A DNA stretch of 64,000 nucleotides, taken from positions 56,875-120,874 of the forward strand of contig NZ_BMIF01000012.1 in assembly GCF_014641695.1 (NCBI RefSeq), read 5' to 3'. Within the stretch, counting starts at the first letter, position 1, and every line of letters begins with the position of its first letter. Made by a program: the position numbers and the translations under genes. The stretch is from Nitratireductor aestuarii (lineage in GTDB: Bacteria > Pseudomonadota > Alphaproteobacteria > Rhizobiales > Rhizobiaceae). A model generated the notes under the pieces. It did not search any database. It saw nothing but the letters and a program-made list of their open reading frames with translations, and was not told the DNA's origin. Of this stretch, positions 8,770 to 19,924 are shown in pieces.

Positions 8770-10191
8770 ATGGCACATCAAACCCTTGCCCGGCGTCACG
8801 CCGAATTCGCGGCAAACCTCCGGACCTCCGACATTCCTCCGGAGGTTCGCAAAGGCGCCTTGCTGCACCTCGTGGATTCGCTCGGCGTCTCCATCGCCGG
8901 AGCTGCCGAAGGCGAGGAAAGCGGCGCCGTGGCGCGGGCACTTGCCAAAAAGTGGGCAACGCCCGAAGGCGCGACCGTCTACGGTGTCGGCTCCCGGATG
9001 CGGCCGGAAATGGCAGCACTCGTCAACGGCTCTATGGCGCAGGCCCTTGAGATGGATGACAAACACGGCTCTTCTCTTGCTCGGCCGGGCTCCACGGTAG
9101 TGCCCGCCGTCATGGCCGTCGCGGAAGATCGCAACGCTTCCATCGCAGATGCCCTGACGGCAATCGTGGCGGGCTACGAGACGATGATCAGGCTCGGATT
9201 TGTGGCCCGCGACCGCTTCCTTGAGCGCGGATATCACACGAGCTGCCTGATTGGCGGCTTTGGGGCGGTGGCAGGCGTCGGACGGCTCGGTAACCATTCC
9301 GCTGACGAGATCGTCTCGGCGCTAGGCATTGCCGGAACCATGGCGTCCGGCATTCAGGAATCAACCCGCACCGGTTCCACCTCCAAGATCATCCACGGCG
9401 GATGGGGCGCGCATTCCGGCATCGTGGCCATGGACCTTGCGAGCGCCGGGATCACCGGCCCTGAAAGCGTCTATGAGGGCAAGATGGGCTTCTTCCAGAC
9501 CCATCTCACTCCTATCAAAGGGGAACTCGAGTGGGATACGGCAGGTGCAGGGCTCGGCTCTGTCTGGCACCTCCTCGACACGGCCTTCAAGCCATATCCC
9601 TGCTGCCAGCTCATGCATGCCTTCATCGAAGCGGCGAAGCAGATCCTGGTCGACATGGCGAGGGACCGGATGGACGTTGCGGCGATCGAGGCCATCCACT
9701 GCAAGCTGGCGGAACCCGGCCTGACGCTTGTGACGGAACCGCGCGAGCGGAAGCTTGCGCCGGAACTGCGCCATGAGGCGCGCTTCAGCCTGCCTTTCGT
9801 GGTGGCGAGCGCATTGCTCTATGGCGACATAGGCCTGGAGTCGTTCAGCGATGATAGGCTCTCTTCTCCGACCATCCGGGCGCTGGCCGCACGGATCACC
9901 ACGGCGGAAGATCCCGAATCCGATTATCCGGCCCATTGCCCGGCACGAATGGAAGTGAAGGTGGCCGGCCGCACCTACACGAAGCACGTGCCGTTCCATC
10001 CCGGCAGTCCTGAAGCCGCGCTATCGCCAGCTGATGTGCTGGACAAGTTTGCCCGCAACACCCAGTGGCTATTCGGCAACCGTGCACACGACACCGCTGA
10101 GGCACTGTTGGAAATACCGGAGACAGAAAGTGTCGCGCTGATTGTGACGCTGCTTGGCGAAGCAGCCGCCACCTCGATGCAGAGAGCCTGA
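8770..10191 (+). CDS. MmgE/PrpD family protein, copy 2
   Basis: 473-residue paralogue of the preceding gene, with EMDDKHGSSLARPGS near residue 95, GYHTSCLIGG near 157 and TSKIIHGGWGAHSG near 207, matching the family's Asp/His/Lys positions. The C-terminal alpha/beta lid carries the usual basic-acidic pattern. ATG with a GGTAGGACC-type RBS; 18 bp separate it from copy 1. The two proteins are clearly diverged rather than a fresh duplication, so they may catalyse consecutive steps or form a heteromer (inference). Function not assigned beyond the family. Confidence 0.88.
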   Translation: MAHQTLARRHAEFAANLRTSDIPPEVRKGALLHLVDSLGVSIAGAAEGEESGAVARALAKKWATPEGATVYGVGSRMRPEMAALVNGSMAQALEMDDKHGSSLARPGSTVVPAVMAVAEDRNASIADALTAIVAGYETMIRLGFVARDRFLERGYHTSCLIGGFGAVAGVGRLGNHSADEIVSALGIAGTMASGIQESTRTGSTSKIIHGGWGAHSGIVAMDLASAGITGPESVYEGKMGFFQTHLTPIKGELEWDTAGAGLGSVWHLLDTAFKPYPCCQLMHAFIEAAKQILVDMARDRMDVAAIEAIHCKLAEPGLTLVTEPRERKLAPELRHEARFSLPFVVASALLYGDIGLESFSDDRLSSPTIRALAARITTAEDPESDYPAHCPARMEVKVAGRTYTKHVPFHPGSPEAALSPADVLDKFARNTQWLFGNRAHDTAEALLEIPETESVALIVTLLGEAAATSMQRA

Positions 10192-10421
10192 TCATGAACA
10201 AAGCTGAAGGGGAAGCCGTAGAGAAGGCCGCGGATGTCCGCTATGGTCGGGTTTCTGAATCGTGGAGATGAAAACACCGGGAGCGGATTTGCGTAGCGAC
10301 TGATGACTGATCGGCTCTCATAGCCCGGGCGGCCGGTGCACTCTTGGGAGGGAGTGTGCCTTGAAGGTTGGCGGGCATTGCATGCGATGAGGGCCGGGCG
10401 ACACAGATTGGGAGGAGGAGA
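10192..10421. other. Intergenic gap before the Dpp-type operon
   Basis: 230 bp between MmgE/PrpD copy 2 and the ABC ATPase. A 25-codon reading frame (10194-10271) starts at an ATG overlapping the previous stop region but shows no recognisable motif and no good RBS, so it is not called as a gene. A promoter for the transporter operon may lie here; no clear -35/-10 pair was identified. Confidence 0.3.
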
Positions 10422-12491
<2,070 letters not shown>

Positions 12492-12497
12492 GGGACG

Positions 12498-13463
12498 ATG
12501 CTCAATTACATCGCTTACCGGCTCCTGCTCACCATCCCCACCTTGCTTGGGGCAGCAGTCATCACGTTCTTTCTCCTGCGGGTCATCCCGGGCGATGTCG
12601 TGGCGGTAAAACTCACCGGCGACGGCGCCATCGTATCGCAGGCAGTCATTGATGCTGAACGTGCGCGTCTCGGTCTCGACAAGGCGCTGATCTACCAGTT
12701 TTCTGACTGGATGCTGGGCCTGCTGCAATTCGACATGGGCCGGTCGATGTGGACGGGACGTCCGGTCATCGTGGAGATCTCCCAGCGCTTCTGGACGACC
12801 TTCCAAGTGGCGCTGATGTCGACGGCGATCGGCGTGCTGATCGCTGTGCCGCTCGGCACCCTCTCCGCGTTGAAGCGCGGTGGCGCGATCGACTACGCGA
12901 CGCGCATCTTCACCATGGCCGGGCTGTCGGTACCGGGCTTTTGGGTGGGTATGCTGATCCTGATATGGCTGCTCCAGACCTACGGCTGGCAGCCGCCTAT
13001 CACCACCATCCCCTTCATCAGCGATCCGGCGGGAAACCTCTCGCAGCTCATCTGGCCGGCGCTCGCCGTCGGCTACAGGTTTTCAGCGGTGCTCGCGCGC
13101 ATCATCCGCTCGACCGTTCTGGAAGTGCTGGGCGAGGATTATATCCGCACCGCGCGGGCGAAGGGCCTGGTGCCGCGCATCATCATCGGACGCCATGCGC
13201 TGCGCAATGCTCTGCTGCCGGCGATCACCGTCATCGGGCTGGAATTTGCCTTCCTGTTCGGCGGTCTGGTGGTCACCGAGCAGGTGTTCAACCTGAACGG
13301 ACTTGGCAAGCTCTTCGTGCAGGCGGTCGCCAATCGCGACTTCATCATGATCCAGGGAATGGTGATGCTTTTCGCCGTGATCTACATCTTCGCCAACCTG
13401 GTGGTGGACCTGCTCTATGCGGTCTTCGATCCGCGTATTCGGTATGGAACGGCGGAGGCCTAG
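12498..13463 (+). CDS. Dpp/Opp-type ABC transporter permease (DppB-like)
   Basis: 321-residue inner-membrane permease with about six transmembrane helices. It has the DppB-type N-terminus (LNYIAYRLLLTIPTLLGAAVITFFLLR) and the EAA loop region EDYIRTARAKGLVPRIIIGRHALRNALLP near residues 210-240, which couples to the ATPase. It starts 6 bp after the ATPase stop. It forms the heterodimeric channel with the next gene. Substrate specificity comes from the binding protein and is unknown. Confidence 0.95.
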   Translation: MLNYIAYRLLLTIPTLLGAAVITFFLLRVIPGDVVAVKLTGDGAIVSQAVIDAERARLGLDKALIYQFSDWMLGLLQFDMGRSMWTGRPVIVEISQRFWTTFQVALMSTAIGVLIAVPLGTLSALKRGGAIDYATRIFTMAGLSVPGFWVGMLILIWLLQTYGWQPPITTIPFISDPAGNLSQLIWPALAVGYRFSAVLARIIRSTVLEVLGEDYIRTARAKGLVPRIIIGRHALRNALLPAITVIGLEFAFLFGGLVVTEQVFNLNGLGKLFVQAVANRDFIMIQGMVMLFAVIYIFANLVVDLLYAVFDPRIRYGTAEA

Positions 13464-13465
13464 AG

Positions 13466-14338
13466 ATGATCGCAGCCATGGCATCCCGGGGAAGCAGCGT
13501 CCTCTCTTTCGCGCGGCAGCAGCCGCTGGGCGCGATCAGTTTGCTGCTGATCCTGATCATGTTCTTCGCCGGCGTCTTTGCGGAGCGCGTAGCGCCCTAT
13601 CATCCGGAAGTCATCGACTTCACCTCCATCCTTCAGGGCCCAAGCTCCGCTCATTGGGCGGGAACCGATGCGTTCGGCCGCGATATCCTGACCCGCATCA
13701 TCTATGGGGCCAGGACCGCGCTCTTGATCAGCCTGGTATCGTCGCTTCTCGGTTGCACGCTTGGTGCAATCCTCGGGGCCTCGTCGGCCTATTTCGGCGG
13801 ACGCATAGACTACGCGATCCAGCGGGTCGTTGACATCCTGCTTTCGTTTCCGCTGATCGTCCTGGCGCTCGTGGTCGTCGCGATCATGGGGCGGACGCTC
13901 GTCTTCGGCATCGACATTGGATTGATCGCCGCCATCACCATACCGATCATTCCGCAGGTGGCGCGCGTCATTCGCTCCTCGGCGCTGTCGATACGGCGCA
14001 TGTCCTATGTGGAAGCAGCAAGGGTCGCAGGCTACTCGAACACGCGGGTGATCTTCAGACACATGGCACCGAACCTTGTCGCGCCATACCTCGTGCTGCT
14101 TTCCGTCTACATGTCGCAGGCGATCCTGCTTGAGGCTTCACTGTCTTTTCTTGGCCTCGGTGTTTCCGAGCCGACGCCTGCGTGGGGCCTCATGCTGGCT
14201 GGAAGCGCTACGGAGTTCTTCGCGCAGGCGCCGTGGATGGTGATATTCCCGGGCCTCGCCATCAGCCTTGCCGTTTTCGCCTTCAATCTTTTGGGGGATT
14301 CGCTCCGCGACTGGCTGGACCCGCGCTTCCGCACCTGA
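13466..14338 (+). CDS. Dpp/Opp-type ABC transporter permease (DppC-like)
   Basis: 290-residue partner permease. It has a DppC-type N-terminal helix, the soluble segment HWAGTDAFGRDILTRIIYGARTAL near residues 60-85 that is diagnostic of the subfamily, and the EAA loop SYVEAARVAGYSNTRVIFRHMAPN. The start at 13466 lies 2 bp after the upstream stop with GGCGGAGG as RBS; an open frame extends further upstream but overlaps the DppB gene and lacks family similarity. The 3' end overlaps the convergent TmrB-like gene by 56 bp. Confidence 0.94.
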   Translation: MIAAMASRGSSVLSFARQQPLGAISLLLILIMFFAGVFAERVAPYHPEVIDFTSILQGPSSAHWAGTDAFGRDILTRIIYGARTALLISLVSSLLGCTLGAILGASSAYFGGRIDYAIQRVVDILLSFPLIVLALVVVAIMGRTLVFGIDIGLIAAITIPIIPQVARVIRSSALSIRRMSYVEAARVAGYSNTRVIFRHMAPNLVAPYLVLLSVYMSQAILLEASLSFLGLGVSEPTPAWGLMLAGSATEFFAQAPWMVIFPGLAISLAVFAFNLLGDSLRDWLDPRFRT

Positions 14339-14873
14339 GCTGCTCCATGGCATTGAGGACTTTATCCGCAAGGTCGCCCGGCGTGTGTGCGCTGCTGTCG
14401 AGCAGGACTGTCCCCTGGGGTAGCGCATGTGTTGCCGCCAGGCATCGCTCGACCTGCGCCAGTCGCCACTCACGGATCTGCGCGTCGCGTTCCGGATCGG
14501 GGTGCATCTTCTGGTTGACTATGCGCTGCCGAAGGATCTCTTCGTCGAGCGTCAGAAAAACGTGCAGGAACCGGTTATCGATTTCAGCAGCCCGCCCAAG
14601 AACGTCAGCGAGATAGTCCGGCTGCACGAGCGTCATAGGGACGATGATGGTCTGCGAATAGTGTCTTCTGATCTCTCGAAGCGCTGCTACGGTCAGATCC
14701 CGCCAAAGGGGCAGGTCCTGAAAATCTCCACCTGGAGGCGTCAGGAAGTCTGCCTTTACGATGAAGCGCAGTTCCTCCGGATCGAAGATGAGCGTCTCGG
14801 GCGAGCGGGTAGTCAGTTCCTTGGCAAGTGTTGTCTTGCCTGCGCCGAACGGCCCGTTGATCCAGACAATCAT
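14283..14873 (-). CDS. TmrB-like P-loop NTPase
   Basis: 196-residue single-domain AAA/kinase-type protein that begins MIVWINGPFGAGKTTLAKEL, with the Walker A at residues 7-14. The start and length match the Bacillus TmrB family (tunicamycin resistance, about 197 residues). Similar proteins are common as small-molecule kinase-like ATPases with no proven function, so a resistance role is not claimed. A DPEEL segment after strand 2 and a conserved-looking R-I-V-N-Q-K-M-H region fit a substrate or lid region. GGGAGG precedes the ATG. Its 3' end overlaps the convergent DppC gene. It probably has its own promoter in 14874-15014 and is not part of either neighbouring operon. Confidence 0.75.
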   Translation of the reverse strand: MIVWINGPFGAGKTTLAKELTTRSPETLIFDPEELRFIVKADFLTPPGGDFQDLPLWRDLTVAALREIRRHYSQTIIVPMTLVQPDYLADVLGRAAEIDNRFLHVFLTLDEEILRQRIVNQKMHPDPERDAQIREWRLAQVERCLAATHALPQGTVLLDSSAHTPGDLADKVLNAMEQLRCGSAGPASRGANPPKD

Positions 14874-15014
14874 GGTGGCGTCCTCCCTTTGACCCTGCCG
14901 GAAGAGCTGTGTGCCATCGGACAGAATAATTATTAGAAATTCTTTCCTTCCCCGTGAACCCAAGTTACGGAGCAGCCGTTTAAGGTCGGTGATGCTCAGG
15001 GGCTTGAAGAATTT

Positions 15015-16793
15015 ATGGCTGGACTATTCGCAGGTTATGAAGCTCCAATCGCCATCGCACTCGTGATCCTGCTTTTCGGCATGTTCGTGTGGGAGAGGTA
15101 TCCGGCGGAGGTTACAGCCGCTGCCGGGGCTGCCGTGTTCGTCGTGCTCGGCTTCGTACCGACCGAAAAGGCGATGTCCGTCTTCTCGAATTCCGCGCCC
15201 CTGACGATCGGGGCAATGTTCGTCCTGACAGGAGCGCTGGTGCGGACGGGGGTTCTGGAAAACGTCGCCGGCATGGTGCTCGATCGCTCGAAGAAGCATC
15301 CGAGCCTGGCGCTGATCGTCTTCCTGTTCACGGCAATCGTGGCCTCTGCCTTCATGAACAACACGCCGGTAGTGCTCGTGTTGATCCCGATCGTCTTCCG
15401 GCTCGCCGCCGCGCTCGACATCGCATCAACACGGCTCCTAATCCCGATCTCTTATGCGGCCATTCTTGGCGGTACGCTGACCCTGATCGGCACCTCCACC
15501 AACCTGCTGGTCGATGGCGTGGCACGTGAGCAGGGGCTGAAGCCCTTCTCGATCTTCGAGATTACGCCTATCGGGCTGGTTACCGCTGCGGCAGGCATCA
15601 TCACCATGCTCGTGCTTGGCAGGTTTCTGCTGCCTGACAGGCGTGACAATGGCGAGCTTGCCATGGATGGCGACAGCGAGTTCCTCTCGGAAGTGACGAT
15701 CCTTTCCGAAGGGACTTACACGGAAAAGCCGATCGGCGAGATTGGCGATTTCAAGCAGCCCGGTCTGCGCATCACAGGTGTCAGGACCGACAAGAAGGTG
15801 GTGCGCAAAAACTTCGAGGAGATCGTCCTGAAGAAGGGCGATGCGCTTATCGTCGTCGCCAATTCGCAGGAATTGCTGACGCTGAGTGAGCGCGAAGGGC
15901 TGCGCGTTGGCCAGCGGCGGGCGGCCACGGGCAGTGGCGAGCGGGTCACCGCCGAGGCGGTCGTGGCGCCCGGCCGGATCGGGTACGGCGCGCTCCTGTC
16001 AAGTCTGGCGCTTGGGCGTCGCTTTGGCGTGCGCATCTTGGGCGTGCATCGTCACCGGCATGTTGCCGGGCCAGACCTGGGCTCCGTGCGGCTGCGGCCG
16101 GCCGACAGGCTGCTGCTGGAAGGAACAGCCGAGGCGCTGGACGAACTTTCAAACGAGAACGAGCTCGTCTCGATCTCGCGTTCGACTGCGCGCGCCTTCC
16201 GCCGTACCAAGGCACCTCTGGCGCTGCTGGCGCTTGGGCTGGTGGTGGCGCTCGCGGCCTTCGACGTCATGGATATCGGGATCCTCGCCATGATTGCCGT
16301 TGCTGCGATCCTGGTGCTGCGCTGTATCGATGCGGACGAAGCGTGGGGCTCGATCGACGGCGCAATCCTCGTCCTCATCTTCGCGATGCTGATCATAGGG
16401 CAGGGGCTGGTGGAAACCGGCGCTGTCAGGCTGATTGTCGAATGGGTCACGCCTGTCATGTCGATGGTTTCACCCTTCGTGGCGTTGCTCATCGTCTACG
16501 CGCTGGCTTCGACGCTCACTGAATGTGTGACGAACAACGCGGTCGCGGTCATCTTCACCCCGATCGTCATCAGCCTTGGTGAGCAACTGGGGATCGACCC
16601 TCGTGCGCTGGTGGTGGCTGTCATGTTCGGCGCGAGCGCCAGCTTTGCAACGCCGATCGGGTACCAGACCAACACGCTGGTCTATGGCGCCGGCAACTAC
16701 CGGTTCAGCGATTTCGTGAAGATCGGACTGCCGATGAATGTCATCGTCGGCGTGGCCACCTGCTACGCGATCTATCTGTTCTATGGACTGTAG
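15015..16793 (+). CDS. DASS/SLC13-family anion transporter with central RCK-C domains
   Basis: 592-residue inner-membrane protein. The family signatures are present twice: FMNNTPVVLVLIPI with GTLTLIGTSTNLLVDG (residues about 115-172) and TNNAVAVIFTPIV with ATPIGYQTNTLVYG (about 510-560), the two SNT-type substrate/Na+ motifs. Between the membrane halves, residues about 210-395 form two TrkA_C/RCK_C-like soluble domains, as in the sulfate/organic-anion branch. The RBS is poor, so expression may be low or the start may be displaced. It is convergent with the IclR gene (8 bp gap). Substrate probably sulfate, a dicarboxylate or a related anion; sequence does not decide. Confidence 0.88.
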   Translation: MAGLFAGYEAPIAIALVILLFGMFVWERYPAEVTAAAGAAVFVVLGFVPTEKAMSVFSNSAPLTIGAMFVLTGALVRTGVLENVAGMVLDRSKKHPSLALIVFLFTAIVASAFMNNTPVVLVLIPIVFRLAAALDIASTRLLIPISYAAILGGTLTLIGTSTNLLVDGVAREQGLKPFSIFEITPIGLVTAAAGIITMLVLGRFLLPDRRDNGELAMDGDSEFLSEVTILSEGTYTEKPIGEIGDFKQPGLRITGVRTDKKVVRKNFEEIVLKKGDALIVVANSQELLTLSEREGLRVGQRRAATGSGERVTAEAVVAPGRIGYGALLSSLALGRRFGVRILGVHRHRHVAGPDLGSVRLRPADRLLLEGTAEALDELSNENELVSISRSTARAFRRTKAPLALLALGLVVALAAFDVMDIGILAMIAVAAILVLRCIDADEAWGSIDGAILVLIFAMLIIGQGLVETGAVRLIVEWVTPVMSMVSPFVALLIVYALASTLTECVTNNAVAVIFTPIVISLGEQLGIDPRALVVAVMFGASASFATPIGYQTNTLVYGAGNYRFSDFVKIGLPMNVIVGVATCYAIYLFYGL

Positions 16794-16801
16794 GCGGGTA
16801 G

Positions 16802-17599
16802 CTAACGAGTACCGCTGACGCTGCGGGAGACCTTGGCCGCGGCCTCCAGAACAGCTGGCAGGATGCGCTCCCGCAGTTCTTCCGAATAACGGAAGCGGGG
16901 GATCGAGACGCCCAGAGCGGCCACGACTTCACCGCGCACACCCTTGACTGGCGCGACGATGCCCATGCCGCTCTCCTCGTACTGCTCCTGTCCGGCCTCT
17001 GCGTAGCCTTTCTCGCGGATCTCCTGCAGTGACGCTTTCAGCTGCTCGGGGTCGGTGATCGTGTGGGTGGCGAGCTTCTGCAACTCTACCCGCTCCAGGT
17101 AGCTGTCGAGTTCCGCGGTAGAGAGGCCGGAAAGGAGAACCCGGCTGGCCGCACCGGCGTAGAGCGGCTTCTCGACACCGAGCGTAACAACCCGGCGGAT
17201 CGACTGGCGTCCGACGAACTGCTCGATATCGACGCGGTGATCGCCAGACATGACACTGAGCACCACAGTTTCATTGAACGTGTTGCAAAGCTCGCGCATC
17301 ACCGGACGGGCAATGTCGACCAGCCCGGAGCTGCCGCGTGCGCCCTCCGCCCAATCGATCAGGCGGTAGCCGAGCCGGTAGCGTCCGCTGTCTTCATCCT
17401 TGCCGACCAGCCCGTGGTGGCGCAGGTTGATCAGCAGACGCATGCAGGTGCTCACGTGCAGATTGGTGAGCTTGGCGATTTCGGCCTGCGTCAGGCTCGG
17501 CCCAAACTGCGATAGCGTCTCCAGGATCGCCACGGAGCGATCGAGGACATTCACCTTGTAGGGGCGGTCCTCAGACTCCTTTTTAAGATCGACGTCCAT
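16802..17599 (-). CDS. IclR-family transcriptional regulator 1
   Basis: 265 residues: winged HTH (residues about 14-75, LDRSVAILETLSQFGPSLTQAEIAKLT) followed by the GAF-like IclR effector domain, with the family-typical GAASRVLLSGL and PRFRYSEELRE segments. The start has a GGGGGGAGAAG RBS. It lies 33 bp after the quinone-oxidoreductase-like gene at the 3' end of the leftward CoA-transferase operon and is probably co-transcribed. It is the close relative of the IclR at 35607-36416: both share the DRPYK/ERPYR start, VSTCMRLLINLR/VSTTMRLLVNLR, SGDHR and LYAGAASRVLL/LYSGAASRVLL. It likely controls 16.8-26.2 kb through the divergent promoter at 22244-22382 (inference). Confidence 0.92.
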   Translation of the reverse strand: MDVDLKKESEDRPYKVNVLDRSVAILETLSQFGPSLTQAEIAKLTNLHVSTCMRLLINLRHHGLVGKDEDSGRYRLGYRLIDWAEGARGSSGLVDIARPVMRELCNTFNETVVLSVMSGDHRVDIEQFVGRQSIRRVVTLGVEKPLYAGAASRVLLSGLSTAELDSYLERVELQKLATHTITDPEQLKASLQEIREKGYAEAGQEQYEESGMGIVAPVKGVRGEVVAALGVSIPRFRYSEELRERILPAVLEAAAKVSRSVSGTR

Positions 17600-17632
17600 G
17601 AACCGCTTCTCCCCCCTGAAATGAGACCCCCG

Positions 17633-18625
17633 TTAGTCCAGCGGGGGCATCGAGAGAATAATCTTCCCGATATGGGCACTCGCTTCCATTCTTTTATGCG
17701 CCTCGATGGCGTCTTCAAGAGGGAAGATGCGGTCAGTAACTGGCTTGAACTTGCCCTCTTGCAGCAACGGCCAGACCTTCTCCCATACCTCTGCAACAAG
17801 CCGGGCTTTTTCCTCAACAGGGCGGCTTCGCAAGGTAGACCCTGTCACCGTCAGGCCGTTCATCATCACCCGGGCGATGTCGAGCTGGCCATGTCGCCCC
17901 TGGTTGAAGGCGATGAAGACCAGGCGTCCGCGCGGCGCCATGGAGCGGATGTTCTGCTCCAGATAGGGGCCACCGATGATGTCGAGTATGACATTCACGT
18001 TGCGGTGCTTTTCCTTGATGACTGCCGCGAAATCATCTGTCCGGTAGTTGATGGCGGTGTCTGCACCCAGGTCGAGGCAGAACGCAGCCTTCTCGTCGCT
18101 GCCGCAGGTGGTAACGACCTTGGCGCCAAACGCCTTGGCAAGCTGGATCGCCGTCGTCCCGATGCCGCTCGTGCCGCCGTGCACCAGCACGGTCTCGCCG
18201 GCTTGAAGTCCTGCGAGATCGAAGATGTTCGCCCATACGGTGACGATGGTTTCCATCAGGCCAGCGCCATCCTCAAACGAGATGTCTTCTGGAAGCGGTA
18301 GAACTTGGCTCGCCGCAACAGTGCAATATTCGGCATAGCCGCCGCCTGCCAGGAGCGCGCAGACCCGATCACCAACGGTAAGCCCGGTAACGCCATCGCC
18401 AAGCGCGGCGATCGTGCCGGATACTTCCAGGCCGGGAAGGTCGGAGGCTCCTTTCGGCGGCGGATAGACGCCACGCCGCTGGGCGAGGTCCGCGCCGTTC
18501 AGGCCGGCCGCCACAACGCGGATCAGCACTTCGCCTGCTTCAGGCTGCGGAATGGGGCGCTCGGCAAGACGCAATACTTCCGGTCCGCCCGGTTCGGAGA
18601 TCTCGATTACTCGCATCAAGGACAT
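17633..18625 (-). CDS. Medium-chain NADPH:quinone oxidoreductase-like protein
   Basis: 330-residue zinc-free MDR protein with a GroES-like N-domain (PGGPEVLRL, GLNGADLAQRRGVYPPPKG) and a Rossmann domain with the nucleotide loop VHGGTSGIGTTAIQLAKAFGAKV near residues 140-162. This architecture fits quinone reductases and also enoyl-CoA/enoyl-thioester reductases. In an operon with a CoA-transferase and acyl-CoA dehydratase-like subunits, reduction of an enoyl-CoA is a sensible guess (inference). It starts 9 bp after the dehydratase-like subunit; RBS AGGAAACAGC. Confidence 0.88.
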   Translation of the reverse strand: MSLMRVIEISEPGGPEVLRLAERPIPQPEAGEVLIRVVAAGLNGADLAQRRGVYPPPKGASDLPGLEVSGTIAALGDGVTGLTVGDRVCALLAGGGYAEYCTVAASQVLPLPEDISFEDGAGLMETIVTVWANIFDLAGLQAGETVLVHGGTSGIGTTAIQLAKAFGAKVVTTCGSDEKAAFCLDLGADTAINYRTDDFAAVIKEKHRNVNVILDIIGGPYLEQNIRSMAPRGRLVFIAFNQGRHGQLDIARVMMNGLTVTGSTLRSRPVEEKARLVAEVWEKVWPLLQEGKFKPVTDRIFPLEDAIEAHKRMEASAHIGKIILSMPPLD

Positions 18626-18634
18626 TGCTGTTTC

Positions 18635-19924
18635 CTACACCTGTACGCGGGTCTCGATGAAGTCGCCAACCTCGGCGATCATCGCGTCATTATCCCAAAG
18701 ACGGGCATCCACCATGCTGGCGGAAAGCTCAAGCACCGGCAGACCAGCTCGCTCAAGCATGTCGATGCAGGCGCGCGTGCCGTAGGAGGAGAGACGGTCG
18801 CCAACCGGAGTCAGCATTACTGCACCCGAGGCACCGAAGTCTTCCGCCTGCTTCAGGATCCAGCCCGCCATCCATGGCGGCAGGTGGAGCTGCTCGTTCA
18901 TGGACATACTGCGCGCGGCGAGCGCCCTCAGCGGATCCTTGTCGAAGTACTTGCGATAGCCGTCAGAGAGGTAGTTCGAGTACATGGACCAGACGAATAC
19001 GGCTCCATGGCTTTCTTCAAACGCACGGTAGAAGGCCGTGTTGAACCACAGACCGGTGTTGAGCCAGAGAAGCTTGGTCTTCTGGCCCGGACAGATGGCT
19101 TCCCGGTTCTTCACACGCGCTTCGATCTCGTCGGCATAGGCCTTGGTATGGTCGACCGACCATTGCGAGCCACGGTTCCAGGTCGCCGCCATGACGTTCG
19201 ACAGCTGGTCCGGCATGCTGACAGGGCACTTTTCCGCACTTGCGATCGCATTTCGGGCGCGCTCGACGTTCTCGCCGGCGCGATTGATGCGATGCATCTC
19301 ACCCTCGAAATCGTCGTAGTTGAACTTGCGCCCGGTGACCCGCTCGGCAACCTGGATGAGTGCCTTCAGCTGCTCGACCTGATAGTCCAGACGATGGCTT
19401 TCGTAGAGCGTTTCCCAATCCCGCTGGGCAAGCTCCCACCAGTTCGGGATCAGTTCCGTCTGCGCCGTCGCGTCAAGATAGAAGGCTTCGCAACCGAAAG
19501 CTGAAGCCCACTTGGACGTGATGCGCTGAGCGTAATCGCCGCGAAGACGATCGAGGATGAGCGCGGGTTTCGGAAGTCCGCCATAGGGTGCGCGCTCGGG
19601 ATCGTTGTCGAGCGTCGTCATCATGGGAAGGCTGAGATAGCGCGGCAGATCCGAGTGATAGCCAAGCTTCTCCATCAGGTCGAAATAGTAGGGAGACTGG
19701 CGCTTGGCGGAGATGATCGACGAGTACCAGGTGTTGGTGACAACCGGCACGTCCATCGTGTGAAAGATTTCGTGCGGGGAGACCGCGGAGGCGATGACGT
19801 AAGGTTCGCCTGCCTCCATGGAACGGGTACGGAAGTCGTTGAACCAGTGCTTCATCCGTGCCTTGGCATTGGCCGAGACGTCCAGAGGCTGGTCGGCGAC
19901 GGACTTGAATGCTGCGTCACTCAT
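18635..19924 (-). CDS. 2-hydroxyacyl-CoA dehydratase-like subunit (HgdB/BcrC-type fold), cluster cysteines absent
   Basis: 429-residue protein of the 2-hydroxyglutaryl-CoA dehydratase D-component/benzoyl-CoA reductase family. Conserved family landmarks are seen: MDVPVVTNTW near 57-66, the GYHSDLPRY region near 88-96, GLPKPALILDRLRGDY near 116-131, and the late GLPVLELSASMVDARLW segment. In the canonical enzymes the second and third regions supply cysteines to a [4Fe-4S] cluster; here they read DLPRY and LDRLRGDY, without Cys. Starting at 19924 (GGGGGGAAACC RBS) it overlaps the upstream subunit by 8 bp. It probably forms a heterodimer with that subunit. No HgdC/BcrA-type activator is encoded nearby. 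The reaction is therefore unknown and probably not the classical ketyl-radical dehydration. Confidence 0.82.
   Translation of the reverse strand: MSDAAFKSVADQPLDVSANAKARMKHWFNDFRTRSMEAGEPYVIASAVSPHEIFHTMDVPVVTNTWYSSIISAKRQSPYYFDLMEKLGYHSDLPRYLSLPMMTTLDNDPERAPYGGLPKPALILDRLRGDYAQRITSKWASAFGCEAFYLDATAQTELIPNWWELAQRDWETLYESHRLDYQVEQLKALIQVAERVTGRKFNYDDFEGEMHRINRAGENVERARNAIASAEKCPVSMPDQLSNVMAATWNRGSQWSVDHTKAYADEIEARVKNREAICPGQKTKLLWLNTGLWFNTAFYRAFEESHGAVFVWSMYSNYLSDGYRKYFDKDPLRALAARSMSMNEQLHLPPWMAGWILKQAEDFGASGAVMLTPVGDRLSSYGTRACIDMLERAGLPVLELSASMVDARLWDNDAMIAEVGDFIETRVQV

Noticed and set aside
10194..10271. 25-codon open frame after MmgE/PrpD copy 2
   Set aside because: Too short, no motif, no convincing RBS; possible remnant but unsupported.
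12749..13465. 717-bp upstream extension of the DppC reading frame
   Set aside because: Overlaps the DppB gene in another frame; the extension has no family similarity and the internal ATG at 13466 has a good RBS.
14283..14873. Tunicamycin resistance gene
   Set aside because: Only family-level similarity to TmrB; many such P-loop proteins have no resistance role. Kept as TmrB-like.
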